Below are positions 24,649 through 31,082 of a stretch of 38,099 nt of DNA, in pieces (the stretch's first letter is position 1; each line of letters starts with the position of its first letter). The stretch lies in IMG/VR virus record IMGVR_UViG_3300032087_001535, positions 1 through 38,099 of that record. The stretch is one strand, 5' to 3'. Position numbers and translations under genes: made by a program. The stretch is from a virus. The notes under the pieces were generated by a model. It saw nothing but the letters and a program-made list of their open reading frames with translations. It had not been told where the DNA came from and did no database searches.

Positions 24649-24676
24649 ATTATAGTCATATATATCATATATACAA
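24649..24676 (-). promoter_or_regulatory. Candidate sigma70-type promoter
   Basis: On the minus strand TTGTAT (24676-24671) is followed by a 16-base spacer and a perfect TATAAT (24654-24649). The predicted start near 24641 gives a leader of about 26 bases to the ATG at 24615. The iteron-like repeats lie 55-200 bases upstream. Confidence 0.6.
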
Positions 24677-24728
24677 GTTTATTTTTATCTCATGAATTTA
24701 ATTAATATTATTTAATTCCAAAGATTTT

Positions 24729-24850
24729 TAGATTGAATTATGCTAGATAGATTGAATTAGATCGCTTTACTTCTTGGATTGAATAAGAACGACTAGGATT
24801 GACTGATTGAATGAACGACTAGGATTGAATGAGTGAACGACTAGGATTGA
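24729..24850. repeat. Iteron-like repeat cluster
   Basis: Three perfect copies of the 16-mer GAACGACTAGGATTGA start at 24787, 24813 and 24835. Further GATTGAAT-type units are interspersed, including two copies of TAGATTGAATTA at 24729-24740 and 24748-24759. In total at least seven GATTGA-type units occur in 120 bases of noncoding sequence, all in the same direction. Regular short direct repeats of this kind serve as replication iterons or as binding sites for a repressor. Spacing (10 and 6 bases between units) excludes a CRISPR array. Confidence 0.7.
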
Positions 24851-24851
24851 G

Positions 24852-24865
24852 TGGGCATCCATGCC
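24852..24865. other. Short hairpin beside the repeat cluster
   Basis: GGGCA and TGCCC form a 5-bp stem with a 4-base loop at 24852-24865, immediately after the last 16-mer repeat and just past the stop of the gene ending at 24882. No T-run follows in the minus direction, so termination is doubtful. Confidence 0.35.
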
Positions 24866-24881
24866 CTTGCGTTATATGAAA

Positions 24882-25214
24882 CTAATCCTCTTCTTTAAAA
24901 TCACCTTGAATATCAGGTATGGCATCATCGCCATATTCAGTACCCTCATAAGTTACTGTTATGCCTGTTGAATATTCTTGTTCTTCTCCCACATCATCTA
25001 TCTGTGAATCTTGATAAATATCTGTTACTTCATCTTCTGTTAGTTGTCTGTCGCTTTTAATAGTCCACGATCTAACATCAACAGTTTGTTCACTTGCTTC
25101 ATATATGTATTGTTTGCTCATTTTTTCCTCTCTCTTGTTAAATATTCTATCCCAATTACTCTTCACTTGTTCTTCTGGTACTTGCGATTTTCTTCTTGTA
25201 TCTCCTTTACCCAT
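24882..25214 (-). CDS. Hypothetical protein with GKGDTRR N-terminal motif
   Basis: The product has 110 residues. The first 30 (GKGDTRRKSQVPEEQVKSNW, then DRIFNK) match a short motif that usually stands alone as a tiny phage protein. The remainder, starting MSKQYIYEASEQTVDVRSW, is acidic and looks like a separate domain. An internal ATG at 25121 has AGAGAGG at ideal distance, so a second 79-residue product could be made from the same frame. Function unknown. Confidence 0.6.
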   Translation of the reverse strand: MGKGDTRRKSQVPEEQVKSNWDRIFNKREEKMSKQYIYEASEQTVDVRSWTIKSDRQLTEDEVTDIYQDSQIDDVGEEQEYSTGITVTYEGTEYGDDAIPDIQGDFKEED

Positions 25215-25479
25215 GTCTACTCCAATTTTTTATACATTGTTCGAAGTATTTGTTTATATCAAAGTCCTCTCCCTCTGATGTTATCGGCAGTTTTTTGAAA
25301 CCTGGTATATCATCTTGGTATGGATTTTCCTCAGAAATATCTTTTATTCTTGCTATGGCATTTTCTTGATACTCATAAGGCATACTAGCTAAATGATTAA
25401 CTAGTCTTACAATGACTAATTGATCTTCTTCGCTTAACTCATTTATCCTACATGCTACTGATATTTTATGTTCACTCAT
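25207..25479 (-). CDS. Hypothetical early protein
   Basis: The product has 90 residues, mostly helical and acidic. The N-terminal half has an INELSEEDQLVIVRLVNHLA pattern that could form a helical bundle. It overlaps the next gene by 8 bases. The spacer upstream of its start (25480-25650) holds a large RNA-like hairpin that may control it. No family recognised. Confidence 0.55.
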   Translation of the reverse strand: MSEHKISVACRINELSEEDQLVIVRLVNHLASMPYEYQENAIARIKDISEENPYQDDIPGFKKLPITSEGEDFDINKYFEQCIKNWSRHG

Positions 25480-25494
25480 TTACTTATCCTCTCT

Positions 25495-25595
25495 GGTAGA
25501 TAGGTGTTAGTTTTGCTCCATACATAGCCATCTTGGTAGTCTTTATGTTGGCTTTCAAGGACTAAGAATCACCAACCATCTAACAACTATCTACC
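25495..25595. other. 101-nt inverted repeat / structured RNA candidate
   Basis: A 16-base arm at 25495-25510 (GGTAGATAGGTGTTAG) pairs with 25580-25595 (CTAACAACTATCTACC) at 15 of 16 positions. Between the arms further pairing is possible (TAGTC with GACTA, and TTGG with CCAA). The region is noncoding and sits between two leftward genes. It may be a regulatory RNA fold in the leader of the gene starting at 25479, or a DNA structure such as an origin or operator. Confidence 0.6.
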
Positions 25596-25607
25596 TTATA
25601 ACATCTC

Positions 25608-25630
25608 GTTTAGTTACCCTCTAACTAAAC
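25608..25630. other. Second hairpin in the same spacer
   Basis: A perfect 8-bp stem, GTTTAGTT (25608-25615) with AACTAAAC (25623-25630), has a 7-base loop. In the minus direction it precedes the large inverted repeat and follows the gene ending at 25651. There is no T-run. Confidence 0.5.
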
Positions 25631-25650
25631 TATAACCATTATAAACATTA

Positions 25651-25857
25651 TCATATATCTGATGCAAGTATTTTTTCTACTTCAGCATCAATCTTCTTCT
25701 TTTGAGCATCGGTCAAGGATAAATAACTGAGTTTACCCCTCAAATTTTGAGCTTTTGATCTTCTGCGACAAGCACTCAAATTTTTTTCATAATATCGTTT
25801 CTTGTGTTCCTTTATCCTTTGTGGATTTTTCTGAGCCCATGATTGTTTTTTTTCCAT
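25651..25857 (-). CDS. Small basic early protein
   Basis: The product has 68 residues with TAGGAGAGAAAT before the ATG. The N-terminal half is very basic (WAQKNPQRIKEHKKRYYEKN, SACRRRSKAQNLRGK). The C-terminal half is a short helical segment ending VEKILASDI. The pattern 'NPxRxKEHxKRYYEKN' occurs in phage proteins next to nucleases. It is probably nucleic-acid-binding; function unknown. Confidence 0.6.
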   Translation of the reverse strand: MEKKQSWAQKNPQRIKEHKKRYYEKNLSACRRRSKAQNLRGKLSYLSLTDAQKKKIDAEVEKILASDI

Positions 25858-25866
25858 ATTTCTCTC

Positions 25867-26157
25867 CTAGAATGGTACGTCTGTTTTGTCGTTAAATATT
25901 GCCTCAATATCATTAATATTTTTCTTATCTTGGCTACCCAGCTTGTCTTTTGGGTTGTATGTGTTGATCTCGCCATATAATTTACCATTCTTGGCTTTCT
26001 TAACATCTATATTTATCCATTCGTTTGGATTGCCTAGCTCACGTTTTAAAAATACTGCTAACTGTTTCTTGTTTATCCCTATCTTCATGTGAATAAACTG
26101 TTGGTCTGATTCGCTAAAATACAAACCCTCACTAAATTGCTTATCATTCTGTGCCAT
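25867..26157 (-). CDS. Putative ssDNA-binding protein with SSB-like C-terminal tip
   Basis: The product has 96 residues. The middle is beta-rich (FIHMKIGINKKQLAVFLKRE, EWINIDVKKAKNGKLYGEIN), matching a small marine phage family that may be OB-like. The C-terminus is acidic and ends DVPF, like the DDIPF tip with which bacterial SSB recruits partner proteins. It overlaps the exonuclease gene by 14 bases, completing a recombination module. ssDNA binding is inferred from the tip and the neighbours. Confidence 0.6.
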   Translation of the reverse strand: MAQNDKQFSEGLYFSESDQQFIHMKIGINKKQLAVFLKRELGNPNEWINIDVKKAKNGKLYGEINTYNPKDKLGSQDKKNINDIEAIFNDKTDVPF

Positions 26158-26830
26158 TGTCTACCTCGTGTATTAAGTTAAATAATTTGTCATCTACAAC
26201 AAATTCTTGTGTTTTTTCTGTAAACTCTTGCTCTGATAACAAAGCAAAAGCATATTCCATAAGTCTTTGTTCAAGATATTCCTCATATTCTAGGTTTCTC
26301 TCGATTTCATAGACTTGGAATTTGTGTGGACACCAATTAATAAAGTGTGTCTTCTCTGGTGCATACCCCAACCGATCTAGTACATACTGTTGACCGAATA
26401 TCTGGGTTGTATACTTAGATTTTATTTCATCTAAGGTATAGATATCCTTTCCTAACTTACCTGCCTTACATTCTACAACAACTTTAAAACAGTCAGTTAT
26501 GCCATCTGGTGTTGATGACAGACTGACTATTCCTTTCTCTGTTTGTGCAAAATCATGCAATTCAAAGGATTTTTGGTTATCTAAGATAAAATAAAAGTCT
26601 TTACCTTTTTTACCTCTAAAATCAGCATACGATTTAAGGGCATTTATTTCATTATTTCGACCATACTCGGCAAAGGGCTTGGCAAAGTCAGACATTTCAG
26701 GTTTTTCACCCAAAATATCCATTTGAAGTCGTGTATTTCGCTTACCATGACTGCCTTTACCCTTAATGTATTTGTTAAACCCCAAATAGTCAATAAATTG
26801 GCTAGATGATAGGTTGTAATACTTACGCAT
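26144..26830 (-). CDS. YqaJ-type phage recombination exonuclease
   Basis: The product has 228 residues, similar in length to lambda exonuclease (226). PD-(D/E)XK elements are visible: GRNNEINALKSY (E61), SSTPDGI (D109), VVVECKAGKLG (E120, K122) and a downstream YTTQIFGQQYVLD helix (Q143, Q147) typical of the YqaJ family. It would degrade one strand of double-stranded ends to give a 3' overhang for the annealing protein. It overlaps both neighbours, consistent with coupled translation of a Red-like module. Confidence 0.85.
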   Translation of the reverse strand: MRKYYNLSSSQFIDYLGFNKYIKGKGSHGKRNTRLQMDILGEKPEMSDFAKPFAEYGRNNEINALKSYADFRGKKGKDFYFILDNQKSFELHDFAQTEKGIVSLSSTPDGITDCFKVVVECKAGKLGKDIYTLDEIKSKYTTQIFGQQYVLDRLGYAPEKTHFINWCPHKFQVYEIERNLEYEEYLEQRLMEYAFALLSEQEFTEKTQEFVVDDKLFNLIHEVDNGTE

Positions 26831-27266
26831 TGTCTAAGTCTTGTTCTGATTTGGTTTTCTTGCTAACAGGTTTAGGTGTTGGCTCGATTTCTGCGTCTGA
26901 ATAAAACAAATCATACACATTAAGAATCTTAAGGACTGCACGATCAAACCCTCTTTTCTCTGCCATTGCATAGTAATACTTAGACATACAGTTTTGAGGA
27001 CTTGCTTCCCCATAAGTCTCTATGACCATATCGCCTTTAGTGGCAATACATTTGATTGCTACACACACATCATATCTGCTTTCTACATCATGAAATTTAC
27101 AGGTTATTCCCTCGATTCCTGCTACTTTCTCTAAAGCTGAATGTAAAATGATCCAATTACGACTTTGTTGGTGAAACCAAAAATCAGCATCACGATCATC
27201 TTTGCTCTTAGGTTTTTTAAGATTGTACTTATCAGCAAACTCACTTCTTGAATTATCTTTACTCAT
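26823..27266 (-). CDS. Putative ssDNA-annealing recombination protein
   Basis: The product is 147 residues from the ATG at 27266, selected because GGAGAATAAT lies directly before it; an ATG at 27278 has almost no leader after the promoter. The region EVESRYDVC-like (VESRYDVCVAIKC), then AMAEKRGFDRAVLKILN (residues 100-116) and FYSDAEIE, is the pattern shared by many phage Rad52/Erf-type annealing proteins or their partners. It is the first gene of the leftward operon, beside the exonuclease. Family assignment is from motif memory. Confidence 0.6.
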   Translation of the reverse strand: MSKDNSRSEFADKYNLKKPKSKDDRDADFWFHQQSRNWIILHSALEKVAGIEGITCKFHDVESRYDVCVAIKCIATKGDMVIETYGEASPQNCMSKYYYAMAEKRGFDRAVLKILNVYDLFYSDAEIEPTPKPVSKKTKSEQDLDNA

Positions 27267-27294
27267 ATTATTCTCCATTTACTATATAGAGACA

Positions 27295-27323
27295 ATTATA
27301 TGAAATATTAGTACTATTGTAAA
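27295..27323 (-). promoter_or_regulatory. Leftward early promoter
   Basis: On the minus strand TTTACA (27323-27318), a 17-base spacer and a perfect TATAAT (27300-27295) form a strong sigma70-type promoter. The predicted start near 27288 gives a leader of about 20 bases to the ATG at 27266. Its -35 box overlaps that of the rightward promoter. Confidence 0.8.
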
Positions 27324-27345
27324 CAATATATGATAGTATTATTAT
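27317..27345 (+). promoter_or_regulatory. Rightward early promoter
   Basis: TTGTAA (27317-27322), a 17-base spacer and TATTAT (27340-27345) form a sigma70-type promoter. The -35 box shares five bases with the opposed one, inside the inverted repeat ATTGT-AA-ACAAT (27316-27327). A single protein binding there could block both promoters. The transcript has an A-rich leader of about 110 bases, including a 5-codon mini-ORF (27458-27475) that overlaps the start of the first gene. Confidence 0.6.
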
Positions 27346-27464
27346 CAGTAAGTGGTTTTATTTAGGTTTGTAATAAAAACAAACAAAAACAAAACAAAGA
27401 AACAAGTAATTAAATACTTGTAAAGAAAAATTTTATTAATATCACGAAAAGAGGCAAATGTACA

Positions 27465-27917
27465 ATGGAGAATGAAGATTTAACAAGATTTTATCAAATG
27501 ATGGATAATTTATATCCAAATCAACCTAAATTAAACAACGATCAGAAAAGGTTTTGGTACTTGGCTTTTAAAGAATATGACATAGAAAGTCTAGTCAGAT
27601 GTCTACATGAACACACTAAAAGCGTTGAACGTGGCAGGTGGAGACCAGAGATATCAGATATTATGAAGTATTTATCACAGGATAATTCACAATTAGAAGA
27701 AACTTGGCAGAAATTCTTTGACAGAAAGACTGTTGATGATAAATTAGCAGTAGAAATATATGAAAGAATGGGTGGGTTATCCTTGAATCGCTTAACTTCT
27801 AAGGAATTAGAGTTTAAAAAGAGAACATTTATTGATCTATACATGAACAAGAAATCAGTAGAAAAGATACAAAATCTACCACCTACAGCTAAGAAAACAC
27901 TATTGGAGAAGAAATGA
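27465..27917 (+). CDS. Putative replicative helicase loader-like protein
   Basis: The product has 150 residues with GAGG ten bases before the ATG. The N-terminal 70 residues resemble the helicase loader/inhibitor class (SPP1 G39P-like, lambda P-like): FYQMMDNLYPN, then FWYLAFKEYDIESLVRCLHE and a GRWRPEISDIMKYL segment. These proteins bring the host or phage DnaB to the origin. The basic C-terminus (KKSVEKIQNLPPTAKKTLLE) is of unknown use. It is the first gene of the rightward operon, where lambdoid replication genes lie. Fold matching would be needed to confirm. Confidence 0.5.
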   Translation: MENEDLTRFYQMMDNLYPNQPKLNNDQKRFWYLAFKEYDIESLVRCLHEHTKSVERGRWRPEISDIMKYLSQDNSQLEETWQKFFDRKTVDDKLAVEIYERMGGLSLNRLTSKELEFKKRTFIDLYMNKKSVEKIQNLPPTAKKTLLEKK

Positions 27918-28267
27918 TTAGACTACATGATACTGAGCTAGAACAAGCAATTATTGAATTAAGAGAAAAGGGTAAAGAACTTGGCATTGCTGAGGGTGAA
28001 TATGAGTATCTTGTGGCTATGCAAAAGACCACTAAAGCTACTGTATTTCTGGAAACCAAACAACAAGGATTAACAATTAAAGAAAGAGAAGCTATTGCTG
28101 AAACACACAAAGATGTAGTCAAATACATTCCTTTGATTAAAGAACAAAAGCAAAAATACATAGCACTTAGACACACGATTTCGAGCATCTTAGAAAGCTG
28201 TAATTTGTTTAGAACAAAGTCAGCAAACCTAAGAGGCGAGAAAAAACTCTATGGTGAGTTAGGTTAA
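27914..28267 (+). CDS. Small conserved coiled-coil phage protein
   Basis: The product has 117 residues; its start overlaps the previous stop as ATGA. It is a long helical protein, IELREKGKELGIAEGEYEYL, then KTTKATVFLETKQQG and IKEREAIAETH. The order 'AEGEYEYL...KATVFLE...KEREA' matches a small protein common in replication/recombination clusters of proteobacterial phages. Its role is not known. Confidence 0.65.
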   Translation: MIRLHDTELEQAIIELREKGKELGIAEGEYEYLVAMQKTTKATVFLETKQQGLTIKEREAIAETHKDVVKYIPLIKEQKQKYIALRHTISSILESCNLFRTKSANLRGEKKLYGELG

Positions 28268-28285
28268 TTAATATTGGAGACTAAA

Positions 28286-28663
28286 ATGAAAACAAAAGCT
28301 GAAATAGTTAAAGAAAGTAATGAGCTAAGAAATATGTTAGCTAAATCTGAAGCAGAAAATATGTATCTAAATGAGTTAATAGACTACATAAAAAAACTCG
28401 AACTAAAAGTCGTTAAAGAAGTAGCTGATAGTTCAGAAGATGCTGTATATGATGCTCGTGAACATCAAATTGGGTGTTTACCCTACGAAAATGCTGTATC
28501 ACAGTATGATTTAATCAAGTCAATTATGGAAAAAGTTAGATATTATGAAGATGTAATCAATGGGAAAATATCTGGATTTGAACATAGAGCAAACTCTATC
28601 AAGGAAAAAACAGGACAATATCCTGATTGGTGGAAAGCTGAATTAAAGAAAAAACAAGGGTAA
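28286..28663 (+). CDS. Hypothetical coiled-coil protein
   Basis: The product is 125 residues from the ATG at 28286, preceded by GGAGA; a TTG four codons earlier overlaps that ribosome site and is unlikely. Residues 8-45 form a helix (LRNMLAKSEAENMYLNELID) and the rest is charged and helical, ending with YPDWWKAELKKKQG. No family recognised. Confidence 0.6.
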   Translation: MKTKAEIVKESNELRNMLAKSEAENMYLNELIDYIKKLELKVVKEVADSSEDAVYDAREHQIGCLPYENAVSQYDLIKSIMEKVRYYEDVINGKISGFEHRANSIKEKTGQYPDWWKAELKKKQG

Positions 28664-28678
28664 ACAATAGGAGAGGGT

Positions 28679-28996
28679 ATGAATATACTAAAATACAAAG
28701 ATATAGTTTTTGAGTTATTAAATCGTTCCCCTATGACTAGAGATAATGACACGTTGTTGATATCTCTAGTTTGGGATGTACAACTCAAACAAAAAGACTA
28801 TGTAGGATCGAGGGATTTTCTTGATGTTATGCGACTTGGATATCTTGCTAAACCTGAATCGGTTACAAGAGCCAGAAGAAAGATACAAGAAGATAATCCT
28901 TTACTTAGAGGTAAAACACATGGTAAAAGACAAGAAGAACAGTTAAATGTTCTAAATCAATTAAATAAATGGGAGGAAAACAATGAGTATAGATGA
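28679..28996 (+). CDS. Small conserved phage protein (SVTRARRK motif)
   Basis: The product has 105 residues with GGAGAGGGT before the ATG. It looks like a winged-helix-like fold: an N-terminal KDIVFELLNRSPMTRDND segment, a middle DVMRLGYLAKPESVTRARRK, then IQEDNPLLRGKTH. The 'SVTRARRKIQEDxPxLRG' motif recurs in small phage early proteins. A DNA-binding role is likely by pattern; unproven. Confidence 0.6.
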   Translation: MNILKYKDIVFELLNRSPMTRDNDTLLISLVWDVQLKQKDYVGSRDFLDVMRLGYLAKPESVTRARRKIQEDNPLLRGKTHGKRQEEQLNVLNQLNKWEENNEYR

Positions 28997-29234
28997 ACTA
29001 AGAGGAATGGCAAAAGCATTTAAACATGTAAAGTCATATTGTGAAAAGCTAGACAAAACAGGCAGTCAAGAGGGAACTGTTTATGAAACTATGCACGTTG
29101 TATTAGATGGTGTTATATCACATTGTGATACATCTATTGAGCATGTTGAACAAAGCATAGATGGTGAAATGGAAAGAATGTATCAAATGATGGAGGGTAA
29201 AAAAGATGATAGACAAGATCACAGAGATTTGTAA
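28983..29234 (+). CDS. Hypothetical early protein
   Basis: The product has 83 residues, helical and acidic with several His residues. GGAGGAAAAC precedes the ATG, which lies inside the end of the previous gene. The C-terminus overlaps a small membrane ORF by 29 bases. No family recognised. Confidence 0.6.
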   Translation: MSIDELRGMAKAFKHVKSYCEKLDKTGSQEGTVYETMHVVLDGVISHCDTSIEHVEQSIDGEMERMYQMMEGKKDDRQDHRDL

Positions 29235-29307
29235 TCAACTACCTGATGTAGTTAAAGCAGTTATATTTGTATCAGCTATTAGTATCTTTTGGTCATTGGT
29301 GTTGTAA
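29206..29307 (+). CDS. 33-residue single-pass membrane peptide
   Basis: The ATG at 29206 follows GGAGGG at good spacing, and the TAA at 29305-29307 overlaps the ATG of the next gene (TAATG). After MIDKITEICNQLPD comes a transmembrane helix VVKAVIFVSAISIFWSLVL that runs to the C-terminus. Strong ribosome site and overlap make a real gene likely. It may be an early membrane-acting peptide or a small holin. Confidence 0.65.
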   Translation: MIDKITEICNQLPDVVKAVIFVSAISIFWSLVL

Positions 29308-29759
29308 TGAAACCTGCCAAAAGAAGAAAGATAGCAGAAGAACAAAAAATGCATGAGATTTTTGATCAAATACAAGCTCCATGGCACAAAGGTAATATAA
29401 GTTATACAAAGACTATGAACTATGAGTATTTCAAGGTCAAATGGTCTACTTTAACTCCAAAGCAAAGAGACGAAATGTTTTTATTTGAACTAAAACTCTA
29501 TGATTTTTTATCTATTAGTATTATTAATGCATTTTATCAACAAAACTTAGAGACAATTGGGGAGATGAAAGACTTCTTTTTTAGTCATTCTAGTAACTAT
29601 ATTTTAAAGAATATGTACAACATGGGTAAAAGAAACATACAATATTTAGCTATGTTTATGTTGGAATTTTACCCAGAAGAGTTTGAAAAAAGTGATAAGA
29701 GAATAGAAATAAGAGTGCCTAGAAAAAAAATAAAACCATATGATGTGTTTTATATTTAA
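29307..29759 (+). CDS. Hypothetical early protein (basic, helical)
   Basis: The product is 150 residues from the ATG at 29307, chosen for its TAATG overlap; an upstream TTG is less likely. It begins with a basic helix (MKPAKRRKIAEEQKMHEIF) and contains aromatic-rich helices (FELKLYDFLSISIINAFYQQ). It ends with a basic RVPRKKIKPYDVFYI. No domain recognised. Confidence 0.6.
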   Translation: MKPAKRRKIAEEQKMHEIFDQIQAPWHKGNISYTKTMNYEYFKVKWSTLTPKQRDEMFLFELKLYDFLSISIINAFYQQNLETIGEMKDFFFSHSSNYILKNMYNMGKRNIQYLAMFMLEFYPEEFEKSDKRIEIRVPRKKIKPYDVFYI

Positions 29760-29761
29760 CT

Positions 29762-30058
29762 ATGTATCGAAATAAAAAACTATTAGAACTAATGCGAGAA
29801 CTAGATTGTCAGCATTGTGGTGCGAGTGATGGGACTGTATGTGCCTGTCACTCAAACCAATCTAAGCATGGTAAGGGAATAGGTTTAAAAGCACCTGATT
29901 CCCTTGTTGTTGCTCTTTGCCACAGGTGTCATTATGAAATGGATAATGGCAAGAATCTAAGCAAACAAGAACGTAGAGACATGTGGACTGAGGCATATGT
30001 CAAAACAATGAGAACATTAATTGAAAGTGAGAGGTTAATTATTAATGATAAAAATTGA
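29762..30058 (+). CDS. HNH-like nuclease, DUF1364/YbcO-like
   Basis: The product has 98 residues. The pattern is CQHCGASDGTVCACHSNQSK, then HGKGIGLKAPDSLVVALC, HRCHYEMDNG and ERRDMWTEAY. The Cys pairs (CQHC and CHRC) and His residues match the zinc-bound HNH-like fold of the DUF1364 family (YbcO of prophage DLP12), suggesting a recombination-associated nuclease. No Shine-Dalgarno sequence is seen, so it probably relies on coupling. In lambdoid phages this type of gene lies near rusA and Q, and a Q-like gene lies downstream here. Confidence 0.7.
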   Translation: MYRNKKLLELMRELDCQHCGASDGTVCACHSNQSKHGKGIGLKAPDSLVVALCHRCHYEMDNGKNLSKQERRDMWTEAYVKTMRTLIESERLIINDKN

Positions 30059-30263
30059 GAAAAATATACCGATAGTAAACAATGGTAGACCTTGTAAGTA
30101 TAAAGAATATGTTGATGCTTTCTTGGATATGGATAAGGGAGATTCATTTGTAGTAGACAACTACAAAATCGTTAATTCTGTTAGAAAACATGCATGGAAG
30201 AAAAAGGTTGCACTAAGTTTTAGAAAATTATCAACCGATAGATATAGAATTTGGAGAATATAA
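30045..30263 (+). CDS. Small conserved phage protein (GRPxKY...GDSF)
   Basis: The product has 72 residues. The pattern IEKNIPIVNNGRPCKYKEYV, then DMDKGDSFVVDNYK and a closing RKLSTDRYRIWRI is common in marine phage early regions (I would place it in the DUF7303 group, from memory). It overlaps the HNH gene by 14 bases and shares TAATG with the next gene. Function unknown; the fold looks DNA-binding. Confidence 0.6.
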   Translation: MIKIEKNIPIVNNGRPCKYKEYVDAFLDMDKGDSFVVDNYKIVNSVRKHAWKKKVALSFRKLSTDRYRIWRI

Positions 30264-30553
30264 TGGGTTGGTTTTTAACACGACTCGATGCTAAAGCATT
30301 TGATTTAGAATGTAAAAACGTAGATGGAACTAAGAGATGGTCTGATGAAGACGTTAGAATACTGTATAAAATAGAGGATGCAGAGCCAAAGTCTAATGGA
30401 ATTGGCGACACTCATTTCCCTTGGGGTTTGAATCCTAATCTACAATACTATATGATAGAGCAATACAAACTACATGGTGATGACTATTTGAAATCAATAG
30501 GCACAAAGGTAGAACAAGAGAGGAAAAAGATAGGTAAGAAACGTGAAAGCTGA
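30263..30553 (+). CDS. Hypothetical early protein
   Basis: The product is 96 residues from the ATG at 30263 (TAATG overlap, GGAGAATATA upstream). The sequence has MGWFLTRLDAKAFDLECKNV, then FPWGLNPNLQYYMIEQYKLH and a lysine-rich tail. No family recognised. Confidence 0.55.
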   Translation: MGWFLTRLDAKAFDLECKNVDGTKRWSDEDVRILYKIEDAEPKSNGIGDTHFPWGLNPNLQYYMIEQYKLHGDDYLKSIGTKVEQERKKIGKKRES

Positions 30554-31082
30554 CCTACTATCACTTCTGACTGCAAAGTCTATGAACTATGAACTCTCTA
30601 GTGGTAATCACGATGCAATAACATCTGAAGATATTTCACACTTTTTAGGAACTAGGGGATTGGACAACAGAGAATACGATTTTCTCATGGCGAAATACAC
30701 AGACAACAACTATGCGAGATCATTGGTATTCGATGATATCTACGAGGATGTTTGTGGAATATTCTTCAAACACATAAACCCAAAAGAAATAAGAGGGGAT
30801 AAATATCTAATTAGAAACTTTATCAACTTATCATTGAGAGAAGTTATTATGACTGTCTGCCCTTTCTGTCAAGGCAGAGGTGTAGTGAAATCTAAGAACA
30901 GTATAGACAAGTGCTATCATTGTGAGGGTACAGGACAATTCATTTATGATGATGATAATCGACCAGAGTTTTTAGGTATGGATAAAAAAGATTATATGGA
31001 ATTTAAAAAACCTTACATGGAACTATTAGAGTTTGTAAAGAACATTGAGATTAATGCTCTAGCTAAAATAGGAGATGAATAA
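30543..31082 (+). CDS. Putative Q-type late antiterminator with zinc finger
   Basis: The product has 179 residues from a GTG at 30543 preceded by AGG. Two C-x2-C pairs, CPFCQGRG (C106, C109) and CYHCEGTG (C124, C127), form a compact zinc finger as in lambda-type Q antiterminators (about 200 residues). The N-terminal 100 residues are helical, including FKHINPKEIRGDKYLIRNFI. In lambdoid phages Q is the last gene of the rightward early operon, downstream of YbcO/RusA-type genes, and the same order is seen here. A generic DnaJ-like zinc-finger protein is the alternative. Confidence 0.55.
   Translation: MKADLLSLLTAKSMNYELSSGNHDAITSEDISHFLGTRGLDNREYDFLMAKYTDNNYARSLVFDDIYEDVCGIFFKHINPKEIRGDKYLIRNFINLSLREVIMTVCPFCQGRGVVKSKNSIDKCYHCEGTGQFIYDDDNRPEFLGMDKKDYMEFKKPYMELLEFVKNIEINALAKIGDE

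Noticed and set aside
24787-24850. CRISPR array
   Set aside because: Repeats are only 16 bases with spacers of 10 and 6 bases, and no cas genes are present. Iterons fit better.
27458-27475. Five-codon mini-ORF in the leader of the rightward operon as a regulatory leader peptide
   Set aside because: It overlaps the start of the first gene and has GAGG too close to its own ATG (three bases). It may be chance, so it is noted only in the promoter entry.
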